Shown one piece after another: positions 10,153-39,648 of a stretch of DNA of 64,000 nucleotides. Position 1 is the stretch's first letter; each line of letters begins with the position of its first letter. Made by a program: the position numbers and the translations under genes. Under the pieces are notes generated by a model. The model was not told where the DNA came from. It searched no databases and saw only the letters and a list, made by a program, of their open reading frames with translations. The DNA comes from Brachyhypopomus gauderio (lineage: Eukaryota; Chordata; Actinopteri; Gymnotiformes; Hypopomidae), in the NCBI RefSeq assembly GCF_052324685.1, contig NC_135225.1, positions 10,835,503-10,899,502 of the forward strand. The letters run 5' to 3'.

Positions 10153-10988
10153 ATGACAGCCAAGCGAGGCCTCATCACTGACACATTCAAGGTAGTGAAG
10201 AAGGCAAGAAGGAATGACCGAAGGGACAAAAAACCTCCTTCACCCCCCACTGCAAGTGAGATGTTGTGTGTATGTGTGCGTGCATATGTTGTGTGTAACG
10301 TATTGGTGCAGGAAACATGGGGAATGTGGGGGATCCCCCAAAATAGAAAACAGCCTCTTTTGTTCCCTCAAAATATTATGGGGTGGGCTCTGATTCAGTA
10401 AATGTGCCCCCCCCCCCCATATCAAACTCACTCAAATTGTCAAATACAAATTGTATTAATATTACATCATCATGCAGTAAAATTCTATAAGTCAATTTAG
10501 TTTTAATATGAAATTAATGTGTTATTACCATGTTGTACCACAAAGATCCAGAACCTCCTTGCCTGAGTGAGAGAGAAACTCATCTGCAAGAACTGAAAAA
10601 CTTTGACTTGGACTGGCGCTTTGGACCCTGCACAGGTAAGAAATTGATAATCCTCTGGCAATGCCTTATATAATAAGAACTTAGAACCGGAAATTACAAG
10701 CAAGAACTTATGTTGTACAGAGACTGCATTTTAGGTTTGGGCTTCTGTTGTCTGTCATTCTGCTTCAGCAACACTTCTGTGCTCCAGAATTTATGTTTCT
10801 GTGTGTAGGGATCAGTCGGTTGCAGAGGTGGGAGAGGGCAGCACTGCATGGGCTGAACCCCCCACAGCAGATTAAAGACATATTACTGAAGGAGACCACA
10901 GACCCAGACTACATAGAGAGGTACTATGAACAAACCAACAAAACACAATGATGATCGTACGTGTACACACACACACACACACACACAC

Positions 10989-11070
<82 letters not shown>

Positions 11071-11203
11071 CATGTATAGACATGGTATGTGTATACATTC
11101 ATATACATTTGTATACAACAAAATGCAACCTATACTTTACAAATGTACGTTTATTATGTTTCCGGTTCTGTGTTTCAGCCTCTGGCATAGCTATCCCTTG
11201 TGA
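10153..11203 (+). CDS. pold4: DNA polymerase delta subunit 4 (p12)
   Basis: POLD4 is the smallest subunit of replicative polymerase delta; it contacts the catalytic subunit and PCNA in the nucleus. Coding exons: 10153-10255, 10546-10635, 10809-10920, 11179-11203, with GT-AG introns and phases joining to 109 aa (human about 107). The N-terminus MTAKRGLITDTFKVVKK fits the unusual PCNA-binding motif of p12 (KR-x-LIT-x-xF). The conserved core is LKNFDLDWRFGPCTGISRLQ, then RWERA. The tiny last exon encodes only the C-terminus SLWHSYPL, nearly identical to the mammalian ending. An acceptor two bases before the ATG and a donor at 9809 indicate an untranslated first exon. ATTAAA near 11332 is a likely poly(A) signal. 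Exons 2 and 3 use short, partly atypical acceptors (CCACAAAG, GTGTGTAG). Identity is confident from the core and C-terminus. Confidence 0.92.
10963..11068. repeat. (CA)n microsatellite in pold4 last intron
   Basis: About 100 bp of almost pure CA with one TC-containing interruption near 10989-10992. Translated frames through it (Thr-His or Val-Cys repeats) are spurious. Confidence 0.95.
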
Positions 11204-12300
11204 GATGAGAAGAAGAGAACAGAGTATTTGGAGAAAGAAGGACAATGAGACGGATTGATTTAAGTGTTTGATAGTTCATTTTTGCTTGTTGCTGCATGTT
11301 TATTCAACTTGTGATCCATACACTACATTTTTATTAAAACTTTTACATTTTACATAAAAGCAAGATTCCACCTTTTGTGTTATTTATTTTTGCAAGTTAA
11401 TGTGATCATGAATCTGCAACCTATATATATATATATATATATATACAGTTAATCTTAGTGTAGATGTCTCAGACAGATGAACTGTTCAGCAAATGTTTTA
11501 TGACATTTCACATTGTTTTTTTTTTTAGGTTATCTACTTTTAGTTTTTACATCTGTTGTTATTTCTATTAATTTGAAAGGGATAGCAAATCCTTACAGAA
11601 AAGTAGCCTATTCCCTAATCACCTTTCTTTGATCAGGGTTTGGCAAGTGAAATATCTCTCAAGTGCATGGAGAAATACCTTTCAATAGGTTCTGCACAGT
11701 TAGTATGGAATAAACCCAATATACATTAGTCTCCAGCCTTCTTCATCTAGACTAACCAGCTTATAATAGTGTGGTATGGGGTGGAGAATAGTAGTAACTA
11801 ATAGCGCAAAGAAGAAATTGCAGTTATTTTTTAAAGAAAGGAAGTAAATCTGCTTCACATTAAGGATATGAGGGTCATGGCCAGATAAATATAGGCGTAC
11901 ATCTATACAAGATTTTATTCTTTAGAGAGTAAAATAGTAATTAGCAACATATAAGGACAGATAATTATGGTTGCTTAATTGGGTCAGGCTTGCCTTGAGG
12001 CATCCTTTTTTACCCATCCCTGCGTGCAGACGTTGCTGACGGTGACGAATTTACTTCAGCCTCGCACTGAACGTTATGGCCCATAAGAACACACATGTAC
12101 CGACCCCATTTCACAGGGTTTTCCAGAGCGACTCCAGACGCACATGACCATGCTCCACAATGTTTCTAGATGACAGCAGCCTACCTTGACAGAAAAAAAA
12201 TATTGATGGGACTCCATATTCGAAGAATACGTGTAAATAAACACGAAATGGATATCGTTTATGAGTGGTCCGTGCGAGAATGAAGCCGACAACTACAGTT
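11204..12300. other. Intergenic pold4-atp2a3 spacer
   Basis: The spacer holds the pold4 3' untranslated sequence and a short (TA)n at about 11423-11445. I see no further gene, repeat boundary or RNA gene in it. Confidence 0.6.
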
Positions 12301-12938
12301 GTACGGTATGGTTACTGGTTAAACGGAGAACCATAAACTGGGCAAACTGGGGGCCCGCCCTCCTGCAGCAAAGAAGTGAGAGGCGGGATAGTCGTGAAAA
12401 CAGCAATACAATTAGTCCGTTCAGTATGTCAAGCTGCTTCCCCGCTCATTCATTGGCTTCAAAACAGCGACATGGCCTCCTGCGCCAGTATCCAGTGTTA
12501 GTAATGTCATTGTGTGGCCTAGTGTTAAGAGCAGCGGTGCTTCCACGGATAGAGAGGAGGTGGCGTGTGGTTAAAGCGTCCAGCGCCGGGGTGTTGCGGT
12601 TTAAAACAGCAGAGGAACTGCGTTCACACAGCCTTAGCCTTTCGATCGCTGGAGGAAATGCCATTGGTTTATTCGCCCGTGGATTTCCTATAATTTCCCT
12701 GGATCATGTTGAATTATTCTGAAAACACACAGCAAGAATAGAGATTTTGCTTTGAGCGCCGTTATATCACGAACCATCTGGCTATTCCTCGGGCATCTTC
12801 TTCTGCCATAACACTCAGGGGTTGGTATCTTGGGTATTTTAGCAAACGTCGGCTAGATTTTTTTAATCGTTTGCTTTATTTCAACGTACAAACACGGGCA
12901 CTCATCGATTTACATCGGGCGGGATCATAACTGAACTG
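12300..12938 (+). promoter_or_regulatory. atp2a3 promoter region and untranslated exon 1
   Basis: This is a locally GC- and CpG-richer segment (GGGCCCGCCCTCC at about 12351; CGCGG/GCCG motifs to 12640) ending in AACTG|GTGAGT at 12938/12939. That donor pairs with the TTTTTCCTCTCAG acceptor two bases before the atp2a3 ATG, so this region should hold an untranslated first exon. No TATA box was identified. The 5' end of the exon cannot be placed from sequence alone. Confidence 0.55.
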
Positions 12939-14755
12939 GTGAGTACACACTCCTGCTGGCCTACGTTAGGTACACGGCGGAGCCGGTTAGGTAACGATAT
13001 ATCTGTAATAATGATGATAATAATAACCACTCAAGAGAAACACGATCAGACCAGCATCTAACAGGATGTGTTGGGCCACAGAGCATCACTAACGGTCCAT
13101 GTTTTTGCGAAACTTGTCTTCAGGACCAACAAATCACGTCGTCTGTGTATTAGGAGAATAATGTGTGATCAACCGGCCAGCCGGTATTAGAGTGTAATTA
13201 AGTTAATGCCTTACTTTTATAGTTGTGAAAAATATCAAGAACGTCGCTCGTTTCGTCTGTTTGTTTATATATTTAAGTCAGTTAAACATTTCAGCAATGT
13301 GTAAATATAAGGAAAGGATTTCTCAAACCTGCTTTGTTAGAAATCTGCTTTGTTAGCTAAACAGCTAGCTAGATAGGTAACAGGTGCACACTAGATAGAG
13401 AAGTGTGAGAGGGATGAGCAGAAAGGACATTATTTCAGAAGGATGTATGAGCAGAAAGGACATTTTTTTCAGGGACTAACGTGGACAGATAGCGTTAGCT
13501 AGCCAGTCCTAACAGTTGGATACCTAATTCATGACTGTGTAAAATGTCTTTCGTGACGGCGTTGTTAACGCAAGACTAAAGTCTAAAGTCTCTGCCCGGT
13601 GCTCGAATGGTACAGAATAGGAGCTACAGTGCAAACCACCACGCAAACGATGAACCCTAGACACCTACATTAGCTAAGATAAATACTCTAGAGAAATGCG
13701 TGTGTGGTGAAGATCACACATATTACTGAGATGCAGTAATAACATGGAAAGGCTCCGGCATCGTACGCTCGGGTCACGCTGGCACACGCCAGTGTCATGG
13801 GTGTCGTACGGGTGACAGAGGCACATGTCTGTGGCATTCTGTTCTGAGTAATGGCATATGCAACTGCTTCGGCATCTTACAGTTGGTTGATACTGCCATA
13901 TTCCACTGTATGCAGGACTAATCAGAAAATTGAACATTTGTATGAGTCATTTCCATATGGGCTTTGTGCTGCGCCTGAGACAATGGGACTAATTTGTGGT
14001 TCTAGTTGTAATTAGTGGTTCACTGTTATGCAAATGTTTGAATGGTCCCAGACCAATTCCATATTTTGATGATTTTCTAATTGAAAAAACATCCTCTACA
14101 AAATTAAACTTAGTGCAATTTCTATTTATGTACTGAATTTAATTTGATTGGTGAAAAGACAATTTTTGAAGGTGAATACACCACCATCTTATACAGGTGC
14201 CAATTTCTAGACACATACTGACACAGATAGACATGTTTTAAGGGAAATGTGTGTTGTGTGCCTGTAGAGTTGCATGTGTATATATATTTTGAGCCTAATA
14301 AATATGTTAAAGCTAAACATTGTCTTAAGTGCCTGATATGCAGTATTGTGCAGTGCCATCAGAGCATCACATGCAGTAATGACATTTGAATTAATCTAAT
14401 GCTGCACTGCAGCAGTGTGACATGATGATGTATTATTGTGGTCTTGAAGAGTGTCATATAGGTTTATCTCTAAGAACTGGCACCAAAGATGAGTATTATT
14501 ATGTACCCACCTTTCCACTAGCTACTGGCACCTATAAATTACTTTCAGTTCTTGGCTTTTGTGCCTGACACAGACATTTATCATGATGCTTGCATGATAA
14601 CAGCTTGTAATTCAGTTGTCCCCAAACACTGACGTTGGACTATGTGCTAACTAATATGGAATGCCAAATGTTTGTATGTTAATGCCTTAAGGTCTGTTTA
14701 CAAAGTAGCCTAGTAGTGTAAACATACATGTGCTTGCTAAAAGTATGCAGCTTAA

Positions 14756-33042
<18,287 letters not shown>

Positions 33043-35245
33043 AGTGATAGAGAGGAAGAGTGAGAGTGAGGGATAGCATGATCGAGAGAGAGAAGCAAGC
33101 ATGATTTCAACAGGAAGAGTGGGGTTGCGGGAGTTAAACTGTTTAAACTGCTAAAGTAAGGAGAGGTCAAAGAAAGGCAGATAGAGAAATAAAACACAAA
33201 AAAGCATAAAAGAACTACACCTGGAAAAAGGGAAAAGGAAGTGACTGGAAGAACTGAGCCCGGACAGTCCATATTCAAGGTGTGCTTATTACAGGCAGTG
33301 AACATGGACAGGAAAGCCAGTGTTACATTGTCCATTGTCAAGCTCAAAATTCGGTCGGTTCAGTTTTCTAGGATGTTTGCTTGTGTCCTTTCAGATTCCT
33401 TTTGTTTTCAGAGTTATCAGAACTTCAGAAATATTTCTGTGACATGGTTTTGGACTTTTAATTGCCTGTTCATTACTTAAAATCAACAGGCGAACTTAAC
33501 ACATATTGTAAAACCCATACACTAAAAAGTATGATATATGTACTTTTGTTTCCGTTGTTCATTTTTTAAATAGCCACAAATATTTATATTTGTTCACCTG
33601 CACTTTAAAGGATGCATCGTGTTCATAGTTTCATGTAGAGATATAAATGGATAAGGCCTGCAACATTCCTCAGGCACAGAGCAAGCAGGAGTGTGGTACA
33701 ACCTAGTTAGTAATCACTGGATCAGTAGTCAGTGGATCAGGAGAAAGTGTCAGCTGATTCTGTTGCAGGCATTTATCATTTAGATATTTATCATGTAGAT
33801 ATTATAATTTAGATATATCATTTAGATATTTATCATTTAGATATTATAATTTAGATATATCATTTAGATATTTATCATTTAGATTTTTTTTCAGGAGGAC
33901 TTGAGAAAGGTGGCTGTATTATTTATTTTATTGTTATCACCAGCCTGCAATGAATGCCTGGGCCTACAGATTTACTTTTTATGATTATTGTTATTATTAT
34001 TTGCAGCTCAGACCATGACAATTTGTAATATTTAATTTGGTTAATTTGGCGGTTAAACTCTTATTACATATTTTTTGTCATTCTTCATACCTTTCATGAA
34101 AAAAATATAATTCTCTTCATGACAAAACTACACACTATGACACTGTTCCTGTTTGGACTGTGTTCCTGTTTGGGCTCCATATGCCTTTTAAGATATGTAG
34201 AACAGATCTGAGACCTTGTATCATCTTGGAAGGTGCAGGAACATACAGCAAAATAAATATTCCACTCTGAATATGTGCAGTTTAGTAAATCTCCTTGTAC
34301 TGCATTAACATGACTCACACTACCGTGGGTCTTCTAGGCAAATACCCCATTTCCCCAATATCCAAAGGGCAATACCATGTTTGGATGTCGTAAGCAGCAC
34401 CTGACTGTGTAACATAAAGTGATTTTGGTCATCTTTGTCCAGGATCCCTCAGACATGTTCCTGCTTGAGATTTCCTTGAGCTTTGCCCAGCAAATAAAAC
34501 ATCTGCTGTGCATCCCTTCCTCCTGATTGGCTTTTATTTACCTTTTGATTTACCTTTTATTTTATTTTTTTACAGTTTATTGTCAACTTGCACAACCTTT
34601 GAGTCATTGTTGATATTATGATCACAATACAGTCAATGTACTTTGTGTCATTGTATCCTTGTGTCTGACTTCAGATCTTCGACTGGGTCTGTGCATTACT
34701 CTTCGTAGGAGACTAGACAGGGAAAGGGATGAGAGGGTGGCTTTAGTTTTGAAATGAGGAGGAGGAGCTTGGATGTAGGTAGGAGAGAAGGAGGGGCAAA
34801 AGCTTTGCATAAGAGGAGAAAAAAAGATGGAGATGTGTTCTTTACCTTCACTTTTTGTTTTCCCTTTGTATTCAATCATCCTTCACCTTTGTCTCATTAA
34901 TTTTATTTTAAACTGTGTTACTTTTAAATGGAAACCAGTGTGCAAAAAAAGTTTTAAAAAAGAATGGATTATTTAAGAAAGTTGATCATTTTATTTAATT
35001 TTTTTCATTTTATTTATTTTGAGGGAATGAGTTTTGTAGTATCGTGTTATTGATGTAACTGATAGCCATTGTTTAAATAATATTTTGGGGGAAAAAAATC
35101 AAACTGCTTCATGAAATGGAAATAACCAGGTACAGTTTATTTAAAATGGTTGGTTTTAAAAGTGGTAAAAAAGAATGCCTTCCTTACTCTTCCCAAAACT
35201 GTCAATACTGTTGTTCCAATAAACAAGTTCATAAATTCTTAAAAT
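33043..35245 (+). other. atp2a3 3' untranslated region
   Basis: After the TAA at 33040-33042 there is about 2.2 kb without another plus-strand gene, ending at an AATAAA at 35218-35223. It contains an AT-rich tandem repeat (33770-33886, ATTTAGATATTTATC units). The poly(A) position makes this transcript overlap the 3' end of the minus-strand gene at 35425. The extent of the UTR is inferred from the signal alone. Confidence 0.5.
33770..33886. repeat. AT-rich tandem repeat in atp2a3 3' UTR
   Basis: Units built from ATTTAGATATTTATC and ATTATAATTTAGATATATC alternate about 2.5 times (period about 42 bp). Confidence 0.8.
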
Positions 35246-35424
35246 AAAAGGTGTCCCATTTTACAAATGTAATGCAACAGTAAAACAAACAGTAAAACAA
35301 CTTTCTTTAAAAAACACACACATTTTGTAACTTTAAAACATTTTTAGGCACTTGTGTACTATCCTAAATACTAAACACAATATTTTAAATATGGGGAAGA
35401 ACTCCTGAAACTAGAATACAGTGT

Positions 35425-37045
35425 TTAAGGTCTGAGAGGACAGAGGTGTAGTAGTTTATCTGAATATACTACAACATCCTTAGACCAAGACTCCAGCAGG
35501 ACCGTAATCTGGTTCCACAGAGAAAGGTCTGAAGTGGGACACACAGGTGGTGACAGGACGCAGTTGTCAGTCTTAGAGTTCATCTGCAAATGCACAAAAT
35601 CTGTTTTTATCAAGCTTTTAAAACTTTTCCATTCACTGAACTGATTATTTTTTCCTTCAACATCTTACCTGCATGTTATCCACCAAGCCTTGTGTTTCTG
35701 TTTTCATGTGATTAAATATCTTCTGGATTTGTGAAGAAAGGTTGAGCTCACATGCCTGCAAGTTCGTCAGCCGCTGTTCGAGTCCACACTTTGACTAGGA
35801 TTGAAAGGAGAACGAGTCAGTACAATTAAGCTAACTACTGAAAGCTAAGTGCTGAAGTTCAGAAAGAAAACAAAATCAAGTTCAAAAGCTGGATGTCAAA
35901 TGTGGTGTATGATTTAGATGGGTCTAAGACCAGAGCTGAATGCTTTCTCTTTAGTATTACAGCAGTGTGCCCCAGCATTGTCACCTAACCAGTAGCTTGT
36001 TGGGCTACTGGTACTGCAAAGAACAACTGCTACAGTGGATATGACCTACTACTAAACAAAGTCAAATAAAATGGAAAAAAATATTTTAAAAGAATACATC
36101 ATGACCTGAAATCATTTACATATAAAATAGTATATAACTGTTTTTCACTCTGTACTGATGTGAGGTGGTCCTACCATTTTATTTGCTGGTAAACTGAGTT
36201 TGGTGTCTTCTGGATTTGTCTTTTTGGAGAATACATGTGGAAAGAGATGACAGTATTAAATATAAATGACAATCATCCAAACTAACAAATGAATAAATTG
36301 ATGGATGAATAAATCCTTTTTATCACAGTGCTCCAAGGGAAACTCACCATCCCACCAAAAGCACTTCTCAGTGTCTTCAGCGAGGTGTGTATGCTCTCAA
36401 TCTGTCTCCATGTATTTTGGCACGTCATGGTTGGCATGGACGAGGCCGTCCAGAGCAAGGACAGCAGCAGAAAACTACAGATGGTAAAAAGCACTGGAGA
36501 AAAACACCAGCAATGTATTACATATTACTGTGTTACATACTGAAGTGTATTCCTCCTATCGTGTTGTGGGTCAATTTGACCCTTTTCAAAGTTTGAAGAT
36601 GTAGGAAAACTATTTAAAATAATTTTTTCAGTATGAAACTTCTTCTGCTTGGGTTAATTAGTGTAATCAACATATTATATGAAAATAATTCATGTCAGTT
36701 ATTTGCAACCACCCCCTGCATGTTTATATCACATAGATACTGTTCGGGTAAATTTGACCCTTTTTTAAATTTTTGACCCTTTTAAAAAAAAATTTTTTTT
36801 TATTTTTTTTTATTTGTGTGTGTGTATGTGTGTGTGTGTGTATGTGTGTGTGTACAATTGTGTGTGTGTTTGTGTGTGTTTGTGTGTGTGTTTGTGTGTG
36901 TGTTTGAGTGTGTGTTTGAGTGTGTGTTTGTGTTTGTGTGTGTATGAGAGTGTGTGTTTGTGTATGTGTTTGTGTGTGTGTTTGTGTGTATGTGTATGTA
37001 TGTATATGTATTAAAATTAATGAAGACACTGATTGTTTCAGATGG

Positions 37046-37119
<74 letters not shown>

Positions 37120-37608
37120 CACAGAGATACTTCAGTACAACTTCAGCACGAAATCTAGCAACAATCCAATGTCCAATGTGAAGACATTATTAATACCCTG
37201 GCAGATGCATGTACAGGACAAAATAATCCTGGTAACCACATTCAATACCACTCTACTGATGAAAACGTCATTTACAGTTTCACCCCATGGCTAGATGATT
37301 CAGTGAACTTCTCAGGTGAGGCAATTCCCGCTCATCAGGCAACAAGGTTTACTCACCTCACAAGAGCCCAACGATTCCTACCTACAACGTTCACCCATTC
37401 ACTTGAAATGTTTTCATTCGTAGTTTTCAATCATAACATATATTTATAATTTCCTAAACGGCATGCCATTGTGTGTGTGTGTATGTCTATGTCTGCGCAC
37501 TTTATTTGCACAGCTGATAAAGGACCTGATAAAGGATATATATATATACACACACACACACTCTCTCATACAAACACAAATGTGTATATATGTATTTATA
37601 TACTTACT
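35425..37608 (-). CDS. Secreted six-cysteine helical cytokine-like protein (158 aa)
   Basis: This is a spliced minus-strand gene that I cannot name. Exon 1 (about 37700-37608) is untranslated except possibly its last base. Coding exons are 36348-36493, 36175-36219, 35669-35794 and 35425-35583, with GT-AG introns and phase-0 internal junctions. Start: the last A of exon 1 plus TG of exon 2 make the ATG, giving a signal peptide [19 protein letters not shown]. The mature part has six cysteines (residues 25, 67, 79, 114, 121, 154), one sequon (NLS at 82), helix-like segments ([50 protein letters not shown]) and a C-terminal Cys four residues from the end. A short second coding exon (45 bp) between phase-0 introns, a Cys near each terminus and about 135 mature residues match the plan of IL-4/IL-13 and IL-2/IL-15 genes. 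A TATA box lies upstream and three ATTTA motifs follow the stop. The family is an inference; the gene model is stronger than the name. Confidence 0.65.
36812..37014. repeat. (GT)n / (TGTT)-type microsatellite in cytokine-like gene intron 1
   Basis: About 200 bp of GT-rich repeat with T and A interruptions lies in the 1.1-kb first intron. It is followed at 37050-37118 by a pure (TA)n tract of about 34 units. Confidence 0.95.
37050..37118. repeat. (TA)n microsatellite
   Basis: A pure TA dinucleotide run within the same intron. No gene content. Confidence 0.95.
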
Positions 37609-37689
37609 TATGTCTTCTCTTTGCTCAAAGTGATCCAATGGATCTCGGAGGCTCTGAGGTGCCACAGTTGTGTGATCTACACACTGGTT

Positions 37690-37735
37690 CTTCTTCAGCT
37701 CCTGATTTCCCATCCTTCTGCCCTTTTATATCAAT
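37690..37735 (-). promoter_or_regulatory. TATA box of the cytokine-like gene
   Basis: On the minus strand TATAAAAG (37730-37723) precedes exon 1. A start site 25-30 bp downstream would fall near 37700. That would leave the ATG at 37713 outside the transcript and favour translation from the ATG created at the exon 1/exon 2 junction. Confidence 0.6.
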
Positions 37736-38221
37736 CACCTCAGGCAGATACCCCACAGATTGACTTTCCAAGGAACTCTTGCCTAATCTTCCTTTTGGTG
37801 GCATTGATATTCATGTATTCTGACATACTCTACAGACGAAGACGTAATGGTGTCTGTGTGTATGTGAGCCTGTGTATGACTCATTTAAAATTCTTTTCCT
37901 CCAAGGCAAGTGTGCTGGAAGCACCACATTACAGGTACCACAATGTGTGCCCTCACTTACAAGTTACATGTCAAAACTCATAGAGCAAGCTGGTTTTAAA
38001 GTGCCATCCAATAAATACATGTAAAATGTCCAGTGAAGCCTTGGCTGAGGAACATTAACAGAAATAAAAGATTACATGAGCTGTGGTGGGAGAAGACAGA
38101 GCATGTGTGAAATTGTTCTTTATACCCTTGGGTAAAACTTTCCTTTGAATCTGGACTGCATGTTGAAAAAACTGCTGGTTCAAGAGTGCTGAACAGTAAA
38201 CTAAATATCAGTGATTTTAAA

Positions 38222-38580
38222 CCAGTGTTTCTCAACCTTTTTTCAGTTGTGGCACCCTTTATATGCATGGAAAATTTAAAGACACCTCGGTTTACAATGC
38301 CCTAAAAACACAGGCTTACCAACTTTTGAAGATAAGTTTGTTGAGGGGAGGGGGGGGGGGGGGGTGGCGAACGTAATGGACACAAATTAGGTATATTGTG
38401 TCCGATATTGGCGATATTGCGATATGGCGATATTGAATCATAGATGTGGATCAGAGGTAAATAAACTAGATTTTTTTTCGGCATGAGACATCGGATGTGT
38501 GGCGTGAGAGCGTGTGAAAACGGTCAAATGCGTGTGTCTCACGCTCAATGCGTGAGAGTTGGCAACCCTGAAAACATACT
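38222..38580. mobile_element. hAT-type terminal fragments (mosaic)
   Basis: At 38224 a hAT-like terminus CAGTGTTTCTCAACC starts a short stretch ending in a G homopolymer (38341-38363). A second terminus, read leftward from 38571, is CAGGGTTGCCAACTCTCACG followed by CACGC-rich subterminal sequence. The second has a sibling at about 42795-42880 in opposite orientation. Neither has a partner end in place, so these are broken copies. Confidence 0.5.
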
Positions 38581-38687
38581 CTCTGCAACCATCTCCAGGC
38601 CAACATAACACAAAAAAGTGACTATTAACAGAGAGCACATAAATGTGACTTACTGTTAGCCAGCAGCATGCTAACAAGCATGCTAAG

Positions 38688-38795
38688 AGGGTTAGCCATC
38701 GGGGTGGTAACCATGTTGGCCATCGGGGTGGTAACCATGTTGGCCATCGGGGTGGTAACCATGTTAGCCATCGGGATGCTAACCATGTTAGCCGC
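38688..38795. repeat. 24-bp minisatellite, about 4 copies
   Basis: The unit ATGTTGGCCATCGGGGTGGT plus AACC repeats about four times, the later copies diverging. It precedes the esterase-like ORF1 of the LINE and may belong to its 5' region. Confidence 0.8.
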
Positions 38796-38844
38796 CGAGG
38801 CATTAATGGTGAAAGAAGACGAGGAACACCACCACAGCCCAAAA

Positions 38845-39513
38845 CGCTGCTAATTGGGGACTCAGTCATCAGAGATGTATGGAGCAACAGTATTAAGGCC
38901 TTTTGCTTTCCTCGTGTTACTGTCTGTGAAGTGATACCCATGATTCCACACATATTGCATGACCATCCAGCTACGGAAAGACTGATTGTACATGTCGGCT
39001 AGCGATGTTTACAAACAACAGTCTGAGATTCTGAAACAGGATTTTAACCATCTGCTCGACATTCTGGAGTTTTCCCGGTGTGAAGTGTTCATTTCTGGAC
39101 CGATACCAACTGCACGTCGAGGCAGTGGTCACTTTACCAGACTGCTGGCTCTAAACAGCTGGCTCACTACAGCCTGTGCACATCGGAAGGTAAACTTCAT
39201 TGACAATTTCAACATCTTTTGGAGGCGTCCTGAGCTTTTTAAACCTGATCAGCTTCACCCTAACAGGGCTGGGACTCAAATGCTTGTGGATAATCTAATG
39301 TATGGAATCACTCACATGCGGAATCTGCACCCAACCGCCAGCAGTAACGTCAGTAATGCCAGTCAAAGGAGCCCACCATCTCTTGTCAGAGAATCTGTCC
39401 ACAGTCTCAGAGGTAAACTCCAGGAGATTGAAGAGGTTCTGCAACACTACAGTCTGCTGTCTTGCAGGAACTCACCTACTTCTCCTGCACACTCAGTGAA
39501 TTCTCAGGTCTGA
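38845..39513 (+). pseudogene. LINE ORF1: SGNH/GDSL-esterase-like protein, frameshifted
   Basis: A first segment has LLIGDSVIRDV (the GDS block with the nucleophile Ser) and continues to RLIVHVG just before 39000. There the frame breaks at GGCTAGCGATG, where other members of this class have an HVG-x-ND block. It resumes one frame over as SDVYKQQSEILKQDF and runs to 39513, including the DQLHPN block (catalytic Asp and His). The protein is therefore split by a small indel and its oxyanion Asn is lost. It would not give a working enzyme as it stands. Confidence 0.75.
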
Positions 39514-39648
39514 CACACTGGAACCCATGCTCCTAGTCAGTGCTACATTCCAGTTATTTTTAATAGCTGGTGGCATGGCTCTCAGAATCAAAATAAAAAT
39601 GTAATCAGAAGAAAACATAAGGGTACAAAACATTGTAACAAACAAAAT

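Noticed and set aside
10926..11121. Thr-His / Val-Cys repeat proteins (also near 3069, 18555, 22386, 23608, 36724, 53895, 60569)
   Set aside because: Pure translations of dinucleotide microsatellites; they overlap introns of real genes.
37611..37713. Translation start of the cytokine-like protein at 37713
   Set aside because: This ATG is only about 10 bases from the TATA box, upstream of the expected transcription start, and would bury the signal peptide behind 35 hydrophilic residues.
37471..37983. 170-codon plus-strand open frame with hydrophobic segments
   Set aside because: It is antisense to exon 1 and the promoter of the cytokine-like gene, starts in a GT/TA repeat and has no splice or family support.
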